A DNA stretch of 64,000 nucleotides from Rhodohalobacter sp. 614A (GTDB lineage Bacteria > Bacteroidota > Rhodothermia > Balneolales > Balneolaceae). The stretch spans positions 338,743 to 402,742 of the forward strand of contig NZ_JAKEDS010000003.1 in the NCBI RefSeq assembly GCF_021462415.1, written 5' to 3'. Position numbers and translations under genes: made by a program. Positions 1-9,062 of this stretch are shown one piece after another (within the stretch, counting starts at the first letter, position 1; each line of letters begins with the position of its first letter). The notes under the pieces are model-generated. The model saw only the letters and a program-made list of their open reading frames with translations. It was not told the origin of the DNA and ran no database searches.

Positions 1-2
1 CA

Positions 3-869
3 ATGAAAATTCTTGTCCCAATTGATTTTTCCGATCGAAGCAAAAAAGCTTTACAGGTGGCTGATAAATTCGCTCAACTGTTTGATGGCAAAATAACCCC
101 GTTTTATTCTCATTTACCGATCTCGGAATTGGATGAACCGTACGCACTCGGGATGAGTTCAAAAATCTATCAAAATTTTGAGAATCTCGAAGAGCAACTC
201 ACAAACCGGGTAAAAGAAGTGGCTGAAAACAATGTAGACCCAAGCCGGCTCGATAAGCCTTCTGTAGTTTTAGGGAATGCGGCAGAAGGAATTATTGATG
301 CTTCGGAGGGATATGACTATATCATTATGAGTAGCCACGGCCGAACCGGATTTTCACGTTTCCTCCTCGGCTCAGTTGCAGAAAAAGTTTTGCGGCTCGC
401 TCATACTCCGGTAATGGTAGTTGAAAATGAATCGGAAGTAGACGATTTCAAGAAAATTATGGTCACAACCGATTTTTCTGACAATGCAGCAGAAGCCTAC
501 CCCTACGCGATTGATATCGCAGAGAGATCTGGTGCAAAAGTTGATTTGGTGCATGTATTGAGTTTCGAACAGTTTGATGAAGAAGAAAAAGATCTTTCAC
601 TTCGGAAAATCCGTGAAGAACGGCTTAAACTTCTTGAAAAAGAGCATTTCGGACGAATATCAAACCAGGTTAATCATGAAGTCATTGTCTCGCAGGACTC
701 GGTTCACGAGGCGATTTTCAATCATGTCCAAAATAATGAATACAACCTGATTATAATGGCAACGGTGGGCAGAACCGGAATCAATTATCTGATGATGGGA
801 AGTACAACTGCCAATGTGGTTCGCCATGTTAACACTGCCGTTCTCAGTGTGAATCCCAAGAAAGACTAA
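3..869 (+). CDS. Tandem universal stress protein (two UspA domains)
   Basis: A 288-residue cytoplasmic protein made of two UspA folds in tandem (about residues 1-140 and 148-285). Each half starts with the family's beta-strand pattern (MKILVPIDFSD; KIMVTTDFSD) and ends in the ATP-binding loop Gly-2x-Gly-9x-Gly-(S/T): SSHGRTGFSRFLLGSVAEKV in the first half and ATVGRTGINYLMMGSTTANV in the second. Both loops look intact, so both halves may bind ATP. Such proteins respond to starvation, redox or energy stress; the target is not readable from sequence. The start is the first codon after the window edge and matches the family N-terminus, but the ribosome-binding site lies outside the window. It converges on the outer-membrane protein gene, with a shared terminator between them. 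Confidence 0.93.
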   Translation: MKILVPIDFSDRSKKALQVADKFAQLFDGKITPFYSHLPISELDEPYALGMSSKIYQNFENLEEQLTNRVKEVAENNVDPSRLDKPSVVLGNAAEGIIDASEGYDYIIMSSHGRTGFSRFLLGSVAEKVLRLAHTPVMVVENESEVDDFKKIMVTTDFSDNAAEAYPYAIDIAERSGAKVDLVHVLSFEQFDEEEKDLSLRKIREERLKLLEKEHFGRISNQVNHEVIVSQDSVHEAIFNHVQNNEYNLIIMATVGRTGINYLMMGSTTANVVRHVNTAVLSVNPKKD

Positions 870-902
870 ATAGAAGCGAATAAAATAAATTTTCGGGATA
901 AA

Positions 903-936
903 AAAAGCCCGTAACTCGTAAGAATTACGGGCTTTT
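903..936. terminator. Bidirectional intrinsic terminator
   Basis: A perfect 9-bp stem, AGCCCGTAA (906-914) with TTACGGGCT (925-933) and a 10-nt loop, is flanked by an A-run on the left and a T-run on the right. It can terminate the stress-protein gene on the plus strand and the outer-membrane protein gene on the minus strand. Confidence 0.85.
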
Positions 937-959
937 AATTTAGTCAGCACCAAAAGCCG

Positions 960-2501
960 TTATATATCCACCCGGATGGTACCAAATATTTGCCAGCGGT
1001 CAACCGTTCGGTTTGCTGTTTCTGATCGGGTACTAACTTCAGGAAGCTGATCGGGAAGGTCATCATAGTCATACACGCCATAATCATACACCGCGCTTGT
1101 CTCTTCCCATGCAGTATACCGGGCAGCGGCTTCGAACCGAACGCCATTTCCAAGCCTGAAACCGGCTCCGAATGAGTATGAAGTTCTGTCGTCCAGGCCA
1201 TTTACAAACCGGCTCGGCTGGAAACCATATCCTCCACGAACGGTAAAATCTGGTGTTAAATCATAAGCCAATCCTGCTCTGTAGCTCCACACCGATTGAT
1301 AGGCTTCTTTGATAAAATCATTCTCGGCAAGTTCATCTTCAAAAAGATCGCTCTCTTCAAATTCAATTTCCGTATTGGAGTAGTCCACATATTCTGCAGA
1401 AAACGAAATGGATAAACCGGAAAAATCCTGAAGAGCAGCCCCTAATGAAACCCTCCCCGGATACTTCACATTGTAAGAAAATTCACTATTTGTAAAATCG
1501 TTGTAATCCGTGCCGTTGTCGAAAGTGGTTGTTATGGAGGCATCGAATTCCTCATCCACAAAAATCCTGGTTGGCAATGTATAACTTATTCCAAAATTGA
1601 CGTTATCGGTTGCTTTATAAAGGAGCCCAGCACGTGCACGAAAACCGTTATAACGGCTAGTCAGATTATCGTCCAATAGAATATTGTCTATATCCGTATC
1701 CCCGATCCCGTTTTCATCACTATCTATAATAGTGCTGTTATAATCATCTAATTCATCGATTTCCTGGAAAACCCGGTCGTACTTGAACTTACCTGTTAAG
1801 AGTCCAATACTTGCACCAACCATCACATTTTTTTGAAACTCAGTTGCAAAAAAGAGCGAGTATTCTCCGCCATTTCCGCTTTGTAATACCTCTCCTTGCT
1901 GGTGTATCCCAAAAAAATCACCGTATTCGTCGAACCCAATTCTGAAAATAGATTCGTCCCAATCTTCAAAGGTATCACCGTAATCGGTTGCAAAAGTGTT
2001 GAATGCTATCTCCTGATAAGGCGAACCATCGGTTTTGAAATGATCGGTTATTGTACTGTTTTCGTTAAGAGCCCGAAAAGCCAAGGCCCGGTTAAACGTA
2101 GTATGTTTGGTATAGGCTCCCCCAAAAACCAAACTTCCCTGGGATGTTGGAAGCGAATACAAAAAACCAAGATTTGATAAATTGAACTGATTATTATCCA
2201 GGGTTCTTGTATTTCCAAGGTAATTTCCATCTTCACTCACATCACCGAAAGACAGTCCAAATTCCCCGATACTTTTATCGAATAAAGCCATACTGGCCGG
2301 ATTGTCAATAAAAGACCCAATCCCTGCTTTCATTGCCGTACCGGGGAGCACAATCGATATGGGATCATATGCAGGTCCCTGGTCTCCAAACAACGTTGCC
2401 TGATTGTTATAAAGCAGGATATTATTATCGCTTTGAGCGTTTGATTGTTTCACTCCAAAGAAAGCAACCAAGAAAACTGTCATGATTAGAAATTTTCGCA
2501 T
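960..2501 (-). CDS. Outer-membrane transport barrel (OmpP1/FadL/TodX-like)
   Basis: A secreted outer-membrane beta-barrel protein of 513 residues. The chosen ATG (2499-2501) has a good Shine-Dalgarno (AGGTGGAG) just upstream and gives a normal signal peptide (MRKFLIMTVFLVAFFG...NAQ); an in-frame ATG 42 nt upstream would add a non-signal-like extension. After the signal comes the 'GTAMKAGIGSFIDNPAS' pattern seen in FadL/PorV-type proteins, then many alternating amphipathic strands and a barrel-like end (DRWQIFGTIRVDI) with the expected hydrophobic/aromatic alternation. The likely role is uptake of hydrophobic compounds or an outer-membrane scaffold; the substrate is unknown. It lies just downstream of the Arg/Ser-rich lipoprotein gene on the same strand, about 60 bp away, so they may be co-transcribed. 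Confidence 0.75.
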   Translation of the reverse strand: MRKFLIMTVFLVAFFGVKQSNAQSDNNILLYNNQATLFGDQGPAYDPISIVLPGTAMKAGIGSFIDNPASMALFDKSIGEFGLSFGDVSEDGNYLGNTRTLDNNQFNLSNLGFLYSLPTSQGSLVFGGAYTKHTTFNRALAFRALNENSTITDHFKTDGSPYQEIAFNTFATDYGDTFEDWDESIFRIGFDEYGDFFGIHQQGEVLQSGNGGEYSLFFATEFQKNVMVGASIGLLTGKFKYDRVFQEIDELDDYNSTIIDSDENGIGDTDIDNILLDDNLTSRYNGFRARAGLLYKATDNVNFGISYTLPTRIFVDEEFDASITTTFDNGTDYNDFTNSEFSYNVKYPGRVSLGAALQDFSGLSISFSAEYVDYSNTEIEFEESDLFEDELAENDFIKEAYQSVWSYRAGLAYDLTPDFTVRGGYGFQPSRFVNGLDDRTSYSFGAGFRLGNGVRFEAAARYTAWEETSAVYDYGVYDYDDLPDQLPEVSTRSETANRTVDRWQIFGTIRVDI

Positions 2502-2560
2502 ACTCCACCTACATTGATGATATTTTAACATTAACTCCTTCAATAGAAATACAAGTTATC

Positions 2561-4183
2561 TTACTTGTTCCTATCTCTTGATGATGAACGGCTTCTCGAT
2601 GATGAGCTGCCTCTGCTTCTTGAAGATGAAGAACTACTGCTGGACCGAACAGCGGGTTTTGAAGAGCTGCTTGATCCAGAACGGCTCACAGCAGATGATC
2701 TGCTATTGGAGGAGGATGAAGATCTGCCAAGCGAAGAAGAACTCCGGCTTCTTGATCCACTATTTCCGATTACATGCTTATAAATCTGCCGAACAGCATT
2801 ACTGTTGAAGAAACCGGGTCGGTTGTTATTGGATGATGATCGAGCATTGTAATCTCTTCCATAACGTTGTTGTGGAGATTCAACTTCACCTCGATCTAAA
2901 AGACGGCTCCTCAAAGACTGAATAGATCGTTCTCTTCTGCTCAAAGAACTTTGACTTGATACGTTTTTTTCTATCCGGCTATTATTATAGTCTTGAATTC
3001 GATTGTTGACAGAACTTGAGCGATTCACCCGTGTATACGGATCAGAATCCGATTGGCTGTTAACAGCAGAGTTTCGATTGTCATCTGATTCACGATGACG
3101 GATGATCGAATTTCCCCGGGTAATAACAACTCCTTCACTATCAATATTTCCTGAGCGGGAATTGTTCGAACTGCGGCTGCGATTGACCGTTCCACTGCTT
3201 CTGTTTGAAGAGGAAGATCGGCTTCTATTTACAGTACCGTTACTTCTGCTGCCAGATGATGACCGGCTTCGGTTTACTGTTCCGGAAGATCCTCGTGACC
3301 GGCTTGAGGATGAACCTCTGTTTACCGTACCTCTGCTTGAATTACTGCCTGACCGACTACGAACTGTAGATGAAGAACGTGAGTTTGTACTACTACCGGA
3401 TCGGTTGATCGTACCTCTGCTTCTTGACACCTGGCTTGTACGAGCATCTGACCGAACAGCTCTACGGCTGGCTGTATTCTGTACTCTTGCATCCGAACGG
3501 GTTCTTCTAACTGTGCTGGAACCGCGAGTAATCAAACCATTTCCTCTTGGCCCGTAATTTCTGGATGTTCGTGATCCTTGATAGACAATTACTCCGCCGT
3601 AGTATGGACTATGATATCCCCATCCCCAGTAATCTCCATAATACGGATAGTAGCCCGGATAAGCATAGTAGGAATAATATCCATAGCCTGGATGCCACCG
3701 ATTCCATCCATACATGAAACCTACAGAGAAATGCCAATTGAATCTTGCAGACCAATAAGAGTGTGGATGATAATGAGGATAGTAATGAGAATAATAGGGT
3801 GAGTAGTATGAGGAGTAGTAAGGTGAATCGTAGTAACCTCTGCCATAATAATTATTGATTACAACACTTCTGCCATATGGATCGTGGGCAAGGGCGGCTC
3901 CGTACTCTTCGTACCATCTTTGGACATCATAATCTTTAAAATAGTAAGACTCGGCATCTTCCCATCCATCTTCATAGCCCAGAGTATAATCTTCTTCATC
4001 TACAATTTGTTCGCCGCGTTGTTCTACAGAACGCTCAGCTGAACTTACTCTGTCTGCTCCCGAATGATAAGTTCCGCCCGAATTATATGGATCATATGTC
4101 GTTTTAAGCTGAGTGTAACAGCTGGTAGCAGTCATTGCCAATATGGCAACCAATAAAAAATTTAAAGTAGTTGAATATCTCAT
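2561..4183 (-). CDS. Tyr-rich, Arg/Ser-repeat lipoprotein of unknown function
   Basis: No function recognised. The 540-residue protein has a lipoprotein signal (LAMTATSC, lipidated Cys22), an acidic stretch (about 60-95), a Tyr/His/Pro/Gly-rich block (about 110-200, runs such as YYSPYYSHYYPHYHPH) and then about 330 residues of low-complexity, strongly basic Arg/Ser/Asn sequence. Inside it are near-tandem units beginning GTVNR (GTVNRSRSSSGSRSN, GTVNRSRSSSSNRSS, GTVNRSRSSNNSRSG; roughly 3150-3332). The length of low-complexity sequence without frameshift argues that it is maintained. Being anchored in the envelope and basic, it could bind polyanions such as polysaccharide or extracellular DNA (speculative). 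A GGAGG ribosome-binding site precedes the ATG, and a 16-bp dyad at 4254-4269 lies about 78 nt upstream of it. Confidence 0.7.
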   Translation of the reverse strand: MRYSTTLNFLLVAILAMTATSCYTQLKTTYDPYNSGGTYHSGADRVSSAERSVEQRGEQIVDEEDYTLGYEDGWEDAESYYFKDYDVQRWYEEYGAALAHDPYGRSVVINNYYGRGYYDSPYYSSYYSPYYSHYYPHYHPHSYWSARFNWHFSVGFMYGWNRWHPGYGYYSYYAYPGYYPYYGDYWGWGYHSPYYGGVIVYQGSRTSRNYGPRGNGLITRGSSTVRRTRSDARVQNTASRRAVRSDARTSQVSRSRGTINRSGSSTNSRSSSTVRSRSGSNSSRGTVNRGSSSSRSRGSSGTVNRSRSSSGSRSNGTVNRSRSSSSNRSSGTVNRSRSSNNSRSGNIDSEGVVITRGNSIIRHRESDDNRNSAVNSQSDSDPYTRVNRSSSVNNRIQDYNNSRIEKNVSSQSSLSRRERSIQSLRSRLLDRGEVESPQQRYGRDYNARSSSNNNRPGFFNSNAVRQIYKHVIGNSGSRSRSSSSLGRSSSSSNSRSSAVSRSGSSSSSKPAVRSSSSSSSSRSRGSSSSRSRSSSRDRNK

Positions 4184-4253
4184 AGTAGCCTCCGGACTTG
4201 CCGTTGTTTTACTTATCCACTTATATAATATAATAAATTTGAGCCATCAACTA

Positions 4254-4269
4254 TCACATAACCATGTGA
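4254..4269. promoter_or_regulatory. Candidate operator, 16-bp dyad
   Basis: The sequence TCACATAACCATGTGA is a perfect dyad (6-bp arms, 4-bp spacer), 7 bp per arm if the flanking A/T is counted. It lies upstream of the Arg/Ser lipoprotein gene, about 30 bp from an AT-rich TATATT/TATATAAG stretch that could be a -10 region. The same arms recur at 7847-7862 upstream of the histidine kinase gene. Binding by the neighbouring response regulator is an inference. Confidence 0.5.
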
Positions 4270-4285
4270 TGTAAACATCTCTCTG

Positions 4286-4918
4286 TTAAATCTCGCCTCG
4301 AAGGGATTTCGCAATCACTTCCGCTTTTGAGTTAACGTGAAGTTTCTTATAAATGTTTCGTATATGAGCACGAACGGTATCAATTGAAATATCGTATCTG
4401 TCGGCGATCAATTTATAACTTAAACCATCTACCAAACCATTCACGATATCCTGTTCCCGGGATGTCAGGTCGCTTTGAGGTTTATTTTCCGGTTCAGGTT
4501 TATTAAAGTGCTCTATCACTTTTCTTGCAATTTGGGGAGACATCGGTGCCCCGCCTGCTATTAAATTCTCAATTGACTCTTTGATTTCGGGTAATGATGT
4601 GTGTTTCAACAAATAGCCTGACGCGCCAGCAACCAGCGAGTCGAATATTTTATGAGAGTCGTGATACACTGTAAGCATGATGATTTCAACATCGGGATAT
4701 TTCTTCTTGATGATTTCGATTCCCTTAATTCCTGACATACCAGGAAGCTGAATATCCATCAATATTACGTCCGGAGGAGTATGCGCCTTAAGATGATCGA
4801 GCATCTCTTCAACCGAATCCACAGCAATTTTACAGTTCATCGTATCCTGCATATCCAGATATCGCTGAATAAGATTTCTGATTTTTACATTGTCTTCTAC
4901 AATTCCTACACTAATCAT
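4286..4918 (-). CDS. NarL/LuxR-family response regulator
   Basis: A 210-residue DNA-binding response regulator. The receiver domain (1-120) has the acidic pair ED (8-9), phospho-acceptor Asp55 in VILMDIQLPGMSG, Thr in MLTVYHD and Lys in YLLKHTS. The output domain (about 147-208) is a GerE/LuxR helix-turn-helix (LTSREQDIVNGLVDGLSYK; ADRYDISIDTVRAHIRNIYK). It starts 11 bp after the stop of the histidine kinase gene, so kinase and regulator form one operon and very probably a cognate pair. Dyads upstream of the kinase gene and of the adjacent lipoprotein gene are candidate binding sites, which would give autoregulation plus a neighbouring target. Confidence 0.93.
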   Translation of the reverse strand: MISVGIVEDNVKIRNLIQRYLDMQDTMNCKIAVDSVEEMLDHLKAHTPPDVILMDIQLPGMSGIKGIEIIKKKYPDVEIIMLTVYHDSHKIFDSLVAGASGYLLKHTSLPEIKESIENLIAGGAPMSPQIARKVIEHFNKPEPENKPQSDLTSREQDIVNGLVDGLSYKLIADRYDISIDTVRAHIRNIYKKLHVNSKAEVIAKSLRGEI

Positions 4919-4928
4919 GATTTACCTC

Positions 4929-7808
4929 TTATTTTATGGATCCGGTTGCGCGGACAGTGAATCCACCATTCGAAACAATATCAACGTCAGAATCTATACG
5001 TTCTGCCCGCATCCGCATGTTTCGCAATCCTTGACCCGATTTCCTGTCACTCTTTATTTTTGTTCCATTATCATGGATTTCCAGCTTGTATGTTTTCCCT
5101 ACAAAAGAAAAATTAATATCAACCCTGGTTGCATTCGAATGCTTTACAATATTATTGATGGCCTCTTTAAAAATGAGGTATATATTTTCTTTAACGTCCA
5201 CCGGTAGCCTTTCATGCATACGGAGGTTTTCAAAATCATAGAAAACATTTACCTCACCATTGACAAAAACCTGGTTCACATAATCCTGCATTCTGTCTGT
5301 AAGATCTCCGGCTGTATCATTTCTTGCATCTATAGACCAAACAATATCATCTAGGCTATTGACAATCTTGCGGCTGTGTTCTCCCAATTGCCGAAGGGTT
5401 TTCTTCACCTCTTCATTGACCGTTCCAGCCTGGAGGAAATCTGTTTGAAGGGCGAGCTCTGTAAGGGATGATCCAACATCATCATGTAAATCGCTGGCTA
5501 TCTGAACGCGCATCCGTTCAATATCAACCTGTTTTTTTACTTTAAAATATCGATAGGAAAACAGAGCGAGGCCGATAATCAACAATAAAATGAGCAGGAA
5601 GAACCACCACTGCAAATAGTACGGATAAGCAATATCAAAGGAAAAACGGGCAAGTTTTGCACTGGGCACTCCATCGGCGTTATATGCCCGAAGCTGAAAT
5701 TCGTATTCGCCCGGAGAGAGCGATGGATAACGAATTGTTCGCTCAGTTGTAATTTGCCATCCCTGGTCAAGTCCTCTCATTCTGTATTCATAGAAAATCT
5801 GATCCGGTGCTTCATAGCTCAGCCCGGAATAAGAAATCTGGACAAAATTCTCATCGTTATCGAACTGATGATCTCCCGAAGGGTTCACCATATGCCCGCT
5901 AACCATAATTTCTTCGAATTCAATACCTGGCGGAGATGTAATCTGCCTGACCTGTTCGGGGTAAAAATGGCTCAAACCTTCAACCGTTCCCAACCAAATG
6001 GTCCCATCAGATGCCAGATACGAAGCGCCGGCATTCAATTCATTTGTGATCAGTCCCTGATTTTTATTATAAACCCTGAATGACCGAAGGCGTTCTAAAG
6101 TAGAATTTGCCTGGAGTAATTCTTCCGGATGTAATTGATACAGCCCCCGGTTCGTTCCCACCCAATATCCATTGTTCCGATCCTGAATTGTAAAATAACT
6201 TATCAGATCTACCTGTTCGGATTGAGCCACCCGCTGGATTGTCTTTCCATCGTATTTTGCTATTCCATTAAATGTAGAAAACCATTTATTACCGTTTTCA
6301 TCTATATGAATCTGTATTACCCCGTTACTGGGCATTCCATCGGCCATGGTTAGGTATTCAAAATCTTCTCCATCATACATTGCCACTCCACCATAAGTAG
6401 CAAACCAGTAGTTTCCCTTGCTGTCTCTTTTAATGTCCATCACAGTATTGTTCAAAAATCCGTTTCCGGTATGGTATTGAACATATCCATCTTCCTTTAA
6501 TTGAATGACCCCGCTCTCGTAGGTGGCTATCCAATATTCATTTTTTTCTACGTCTTCATAGAACTTTCGAACCATTCCGAATGGAAAACGATCACTACTA
6601 ACCGTGTTAAATTGGCCATTTTGATAAATGCTGATTCCTTCTCTTGTGCCGATCCAAAGTCGTTCCCGGCTATCCAGCATAAATGCAAAAACAATATCAT
6701 CAACAAGACCGTCGGATTCGTCGTAGGGGTGAAACGTTTCCCCATCATGCCGCATAACTCCACCGCCATACGTTGCAATCCACACATCCCCATTGGGGCC
6801 TTCAATAAAACCGGTGATTACGTTATTGGTAAGTCCATTCTCGATATTGAAGCTTTGAAAATAGTCGCCCACATAAATACACAGGCCTCCACCGAGTGTA
6901 CCGAACCACATATTCCCCTCATGATCCAGCATGGAGGAGTGAATGTAAGGTGCAGGAACGCCTTCTGCTCGTGTGTAATTTTCAAATGTCCTTCCGTCAA
7001 AAAGTGAAACCCCTCCCTCTGTTCCCACCCAGATCCGGTTTCGATCCTCTACCGTAATCGTCTGGACCTTCTCATCCAGCAATCCATCAGACTGATTATA
7101 AACTGTCAGTTCACCATTCTCATACTTTACTAAACCCGAAAAAGTCCCGATCCAGATTCTGCCAAACGAGTCGCCGGTAATATGACGAATTCGATTATCC
7201 GGCAAACCATTTTCAACGGAATGATACTGCACCTCTCCATCATAAACTCTTGCAAGTCCCTCCCGGGATCCAATCCAGACGGTTCCATCATTTGCTGAAT
7301 AAATGGTTTGAACCCGCTCCATGGAAATTCCCAATGATTCGTTCAGGGAGATTAGTTTACCATTTTCCGGAAGCATCCAGGCGCCATTTGATTCGGTTCC
7401 AAACCAGTAATTTCCTTCCTGGTCTTCAGCAATCGAAATGACGGGGTATTGATTCAATTGGGAAACAGAGGCTGGGGTTATAAGGGTGTCGCCCCGCAGA
7501 ATAGAAATTCCGTATTCGGTTCCCGCCCATATCGTTCCTTCGCTATCTTGAAATAGAGCGTGAACATCGTTTGAAGAGAGTCCGTCTTCTTCGTAGTACT
7601 GCTTGAAGGATACACCATCAAACCGGTTCAGGCCATAACCGGTTCCCACCCAAATATAGCCTCGCTCATCCTGGATGATGGTTTGAGCCACAGATTCGCT
7701 CAGTCCAACCTCTATGGAATAGGTTCGAAATGGCAGGTATTGAGATTGAGCCATTTCCAGGTAACCAAGTGTTATGAGCAGAGTTAGTATGCAGGATCGA
7801 ATCAACAT
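4929..7808 (-). CDS. Two-component-propeller sensor histidine kinase
   Basis: A 959-residue membrane sensor kinase. Order: signal peptide (1-22), a large periplasmic region with about a dozen two-component propeller repeats of the form 'G.iW.gT..Gl..yd...f' (about 25-630, two seven-bladed propellers), a Y_Y_Y Ig-like domain (about 640-710, YEYRMRGLDQGWQ), one transmembrane helix (about 716-738, WWFFLLILLLIIGLALFSYR), a HisKA_3-type dimerisation domain with phospho-acceptor His775 (SDLHDDVGSS), and a HATPase_c domain (KEAINNIVKHSNA; DNG; GQGLRNMRMRAE). It lacks the fused AraC regulator of the hybrid propeller systems, so it should signal through the separate NarL-type regulator encoded 11 bp downstream. 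The ligand is unknown; propeller sensors in gut Bacteroidetes detect glycans, but no glycan-use genes are adjacent here. Confidence 0.93.
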   Translation of the reverse strand: MLIRSCILTLLITLGYLEMAQSQYLPFRTYSIEVGLSESVAQTIIQDERGYIWVGTGYGLNRFDGVSFKQYYEEDGLSSNDVHALFQDSEGTIWAGTEYGISILRGDTLITPASVSQLNQYPVISIAEDQEGNYWFGTESNGAWMLPENGKLISLNESLGISMERVQTIYSANDGTVWIGSREGLARVYDGEVQYHSVENGLPDNRIRHITGDSFGRIWIGTFSGLVKYENGELTVYNQSDGLLDEKVQTITVEDRNRIWVGTEGGVSLFDGRTFENYTRAEGVPAPYIHSSMLDHEGNMWFGTLGGGLCIYVGDYFQSFNIENGLTNNVITGFIEGPNGDVWIATYGGGVMRHDGETFHPYDESDGLVDDIVFAFMLDSRERLWIGTREGISIYQNGQFNTVSSDRFPFGMVRKFYEDVEKNEYWIATYESGVIQLKEDGYVQYHTGNGFLNNTVMDIKRDSKGNYWFATYGGVAMYDGEDFEYLTMADGMPSNGVIQIHIDENGNKWFSTFNGIAKYDGKTIQRVAQSEQVDLISYFTIQDRNNGYWVGTNRGLYQLHPEELLQANSTLERLRSFRVYNKNQGLITNELNAGASYLASDGTIWLGTVEGLSHFYPEQVRQITSPPGIEFEEIMVSGHMVNPSGDHQFDNDENFVQISYSGLSYEAPDQIFYEYRMRGLDQGWQITTERTIRYPSLSPGEYEFQLRAYNADGVPSAKLARFSFDIAYPYYLQWWFFLLILLLIIGLALFSYRYFKVKKQVDIERMRVQIASDLHDDVGSSLTELALQTDFLQAGTVNEEVKKTLRQLGEHSRKIVNSLDDIVWSIDARNDTAGDLTDRMQDYVNQVFVNGEVNVFYDFENLRMHERLPVDVKENIYLIFKEAINNIVKHSNATRVDINFSFVGKTYKLEIHDNGTKIKSDRKSGQGLRNMRMRAERIDSDVDIVSNGGFTVRATGSIK

Positions 7809-7846
7809 TATTCTTGCAAGCTAAAAAGATAATTTTATTGTACAAA

Positions 7847-7862
7847 TCACATGTTCATGTGA
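7847..7862. promoter_or_regulatory. Candidate operator, 16-bp dyad
   Basis: The sequence TCACATGTTCATGTGA is a perfect dyad with arms identical to those at 4254-4269. Its centre is about 46 nt upstream of the histidine kinase start codon, a position suited to control of the kinase/regulator operon. The orientation (TCACA-N6-TGTGA) is the reverse of a CRP site, so it is not a CRP box. Confidence 0.5.
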
Positions 7863-8065
7863 AGGACAATTAATTATTCAAAAAGAACTAAAGCAAGAAA
7901 TGCATACCATATCCCGCGAATAATGAGAGCCCTGTGATGAATGACAATTGAATTTACATTATAGCCTTCCACCTAACATTCAACAGTTCAAGGATTTTCA
8001 ACGAGTACTTACGGATATACTTCTCCCGCAAAATCTGTCAATGAAAAATAAATAGGGGTGTTTAC

Positions 8066-8920
8066 TTATCCGAGATAAGCTCTCAGAGCAGCACTTCGGT
8101 TATGATGGCGAAGTTTACGCAATGCTTTCTCTTTAATCTGACGGACACGCTCACGAGTCAGATCAAACCGTTCACCAATCTCTTCGAGTGTAAGAGAATG
8201 TTCCCGACCAATACCAAAATAGAGTCGGATGACTTCGGCTTCTCTTTTTGTAAGCTTGGAAAGCGCCCGTTCGATTTCCACTTTCAGGGATTCACCCATC
8301 AAGTCGTTATCCGGATCGGGGATTTCTTCGTTTTCCAAAACGTCAAGGAGACGGTTGTCTTCACCCTGTGCGAACGGAGCGTCCATCGAAAGATGGCGAC
8401 CGGAAATTTTCAACGTATCAGCTACTTCAGAAACCGTCATATCCAGGCTTTCAGCCAGCTCTGCCGCTGATGGCACACGTTCGTATTCCTGCTCCAGCTT
8501 GGAAAGTTCTTTACCAATTTTATTGAGAGCTCCAACCCTGTTCAAAGGCAATCGAACAATTCGGCTCTGCTCGGCAAGTGCCTGTAAAATGGATTGGCGA
8601 ATCCACCAAACAGCGTAAGAAATAAATTTAAAACCTCTTGTTTCATCAAAACGTTTGGCGGCCTTAATCAAACCAAGATTTCCCTCATTGATCAAATCAC
8701 CGAGAGACAGGCCCTGGTTTTGATATTGTTTTGCAACCGAAACCACAAAACGGAGGTTTGCTTTTGTTAAATCTTCAAGTGCGCGTTGTGATCCTTTTTG
8801 TATCTCTTTGGCGAGACGAACTTCGTCTTCAGGGGTTATCAGCTTCTCTTTACCAATTTCATGTAGATAGCGATCCAGTGATTCTGATTCGCGGGTAGAA
8901 ATGCCTGAACTTTTAGCCAC
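8066..8920 (-). CDS. rpoD: Primary RNA polymerase sigma factor (RpoD/SigA)
   Basis: A 284-residue sigma-70 family factor that directs RNA polymerase to housekeeping promoters. Visible regions: 1.2 ([20 protein letters not shown]), 2 with the core-binding and -10 recognition segment ([37 protein letters not shown]), 3 (about 125-200) and 4 with the -35 recognition helix ([37 protein letters not shown]). It lacks the long region 1.1 of E. coli RpoD, which is normal for the primary sigma factor of Bacteroidota and explains the short length. No partner gene is close; the upstream region holds an inverted repeat and a 16-mer shared with the rpsF leader. Confidence 0.94.
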   Translation of the reverse strand: MAKSSGISTRESESLDRYLHEIGKEKLITPEDEVRLAKEIQKGSQRALEDLTKANLRFVVSVAKQYQNQGLSLGDLINEGNLGLIKAAKRFDETRGFKFISYAVWWIRQSILQALAEQSRIVRLPLNRVGALNKIGKELSKLEQEYERVPSAAELAESLDMTVSEVADTLKISGRHLSMDAPFAQGEDNRLLDVLENEEIPDPDNDLMGESLKVEIERALSKLTKREAEVIRLYFGIGREHSLTLEEIGERFDLTRERVRQIKEKALRKLRHHNRSAALRAYLG

Positions 8921-8959
8921 TATGTATTAAATCTAAGTTGGGATTCGAAATTTTACTCA

Positions 8960-9017
8960 GTTTAACTACGTACAGAAACTGAATTTGGTATATAACATCG
9001 GTAGTTAAACAATCTTT
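8960..9017 (-). promoter_or_regulatory. rpoD upstream inverted repeat and shared 16-mer
   Basis: The arms GTTTAACTAC (8960-8969) and GTAGTTAAAC (9001-9010) form a perfect 10-bp inverted repeat with a 31-nt centre upstream of rpoD. The right arm sits in the 16-mer TAGTTAAACAATCTTT (9002-9017), which occurs identically upstream of rpsF at 33625-33640. At rpsF this 16-mer carries the -33 TTG; at rpoD the matching -7 box is poor. Probably a shared promoter or factor-binding element. Confidence 0.35.
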
Positions 9018-9062
9018 ACAATATATGAATTCTTGATGCTATTTTAAAACCATCTGTTTACT

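Noticed and set aside
3140-3420. Possible CRISPR-like or other DNA repeat array
   Set aside because: Repeats are codon-level copies of GTVNR-type protein units of about 45 nt with varying spacers; no constant repeat/spacer structure.
3102-3557. Long plus-strand open frame rich in Leu/Arg/Asp opposite the lipoprotein gene
   Set aside because: It is the antisense of the Arg/Ser repeat, so its repeated 'LLFTVPLL'-type pattern simply mirrors the low-complexity codons; no start signal or homology pattern.
4254-4269. CRP/FNR-type binding site
   Set aside because: The orientation is TCACA-N6-TGTGA, the reverse of the CRP consensus TGTGA-N6-TCACA.
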